7,898 bases of DNA from Planctomycetota bacterium (GTDB lineage: Bacteria > Planctomycetota > UBA1135 > UBA2386). The stretch is taken from positions 1 through 7,898 of the forward strand of contig QJVU01000038.1 in assembly GCA_003235605.1 (NCBI GenBank), written 5' to 3'. The position numbers and the translations under genes were made by a program. Positions 7,470 to 7,898 of the stretch are shown piece by piece; the stretch's first letter is position 1; each line of letters starts with the position of its first letter. The notes under the pieces are model-generated. The model saw only the letters and a list, made by a program, of their open reading frames with translations. It had not been told where the DNA came from and searched no databases.

Positions 7470-7573
7470 TCTGTCGGGTACTCCCTGAGGTGTCGGTCCA
7501 CACGCAGTGCGAGTTCCAGGGCACCAGGGGCTCACGGAGCCGCAAGAAAAGAGAGAAACCTGCGGGACCCTTC

Positions 7574-7898
7574 CTACTCCGAGACCAGCTCGCTGAACAG
7601 ATACGCGCGAGCGTAGGCCCAGTAGCGTTTGGCGGTGGCGGCGCTGATTCCCATCGCGTCGGCCGCTTGTTCCAGCGTGCAGCCGGCGTAGTGCCGAAGC
7701 TTGACCAGCTGCGCTTTTGCGGGGAACTCCCGCTCGAGCCGCTGCAGCGCTTCGTCGATCGCGAGCAGCTCATCCGGTGCGGCATCGTTGGCGGGGAAGG
7801 CCGTCTCGAGGTCGAGGCGCTGTCGGTTTCCTCCGTGTTTGGGCCGCTGCTTCCGGCGCGCCCGGTCGACGAGGATGCGGCGCATTGCCTCGGCAGCT
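7574..7898 (-). CDS. ECF sigma factor, Sigma70_ECF (TIGR02999-like) group, 5' end beyond the window
   Basis: This RNA polymerase sigma factor redirects transcription to a set of target promoters. The visible 107 residues hold the end of the region 2/linker (AMRRILVDRARRKQ) and a complete region 4. Region 4 runs from ALQRLEREFPAKAQLVKLRHYAG into the helix-turn-helix CTLEQAADAMGISAATAKRY, and the protein ends with the WAYARAYLF signature typical of planctomycete members. The frame stays open to the window edge upstream of the Met at 7885 (Ala-Ala-Glu-Ala precedes it), so that Met is internal and the true start lies outside. Family members are usually about 180-190 residues, so roughly the first 80, including the core-binding and -10-recognising part of region 2, are missing only because of the window cut. 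No anti-sigma gene is visible nearby. The Ser/Thr kinase on the same strand is the likely regulatory partner, by analogy with known kinase-linked ECF groups. Confidence 0.93.
   Translation of the reverse strand, partial: AAEAMRRILVDRARRKQRPKHGGNRQRLDLETAFPANDAAPDELLAIDEALQRLEREFPAKAQLVKLRHYAGCTLEQAADAMGISAATAKRYWAYARAYLFSELVSE

Noticed and set aside
7513..7517. GGAAC on the minus strand upstream of the secreted-protein gene, like an ECF -35 element
   Set aside because: No matching -10 element is found at a 16-17 base spacing, and a five-base match is expected by chance.
7529..7557. Stem GGCTC/GAGCC next to a purine run, considered as a terminator for the sigma gene
   Set aside because: For the leftward transcript the pyrimidine run comes before the stem, not after it. 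In the other direction the run is A-rich, so neither strand gives a stem followed by T's.

Overview
The window is GC-rich bacterial DNA, and its gene families point to an uncultivated or little-studied member of Planctomycetota. Three marks support this. The kinase has the N-terminal helical region, activation-loop wording, RKFARR-type membrane anchor and C-terminal tail that are usual in planctomycete Ser/Thr kinases. The ECF sigma factor ends in the WAYARA...L signature of the planctomycete-rich Sigma70_ECF (TIGR02999/PF07638) group. The two secreted proteins carry planctomycete-style extracellular domains. The phylum is inferred from protein wording alone, and no rRNA or tRNA gene is visible.

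Layout, left to right. (a) Positions 1-72 hold the possible start of a leftward gene with a hydrophobic N-terminus, cut by the window edge. (b) After about 175 bp of intergenic DNA, a rightward gene (248-2779) encodes a large exported protein. It has a TPR-like helical N-terminus, a metallopeptidase-like middle domain whose HExxH motif reads HLIAH, a CAP-superfamily domain and a C-terminal Ig-like sandwich. (c) An 84-bp convergent gap holds a strong GC-rich hairpin just after that gene. (d) Three leftward genes follow, listed in order of transcription: an ECF sigma factor entering from the right edge (7574-7898, 5' end missing), a secreted two-domain protein of unknown function (6381-7421), and a 1154-residue transmembrane Ser/Thr kinase with fourteen WD40-type repeats (2864-6328).

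How the genes may work together. An ECF sigma factor beside a membrane Ser/Thr kinase is a recurring planctomycete pairing. The usual reading is that the kinase senses something outside the membrane through its propellers and alters transcription through the sigma factor. Here a secreted protein gene lies between the two, only 52 bp ahead of the kinase, so it may belong to the same signalling unit. The CAP protein is convergent to this set, and no functional link can be shown from sequence.

The long open frames antisense to the three large genes lie in exact codon register with them. They are explained by avoidance of TTA, CTA and TCA codons, so they are not reported as genes. I see no CRISPR array, insertion sequence, attachment site or RNA gene.
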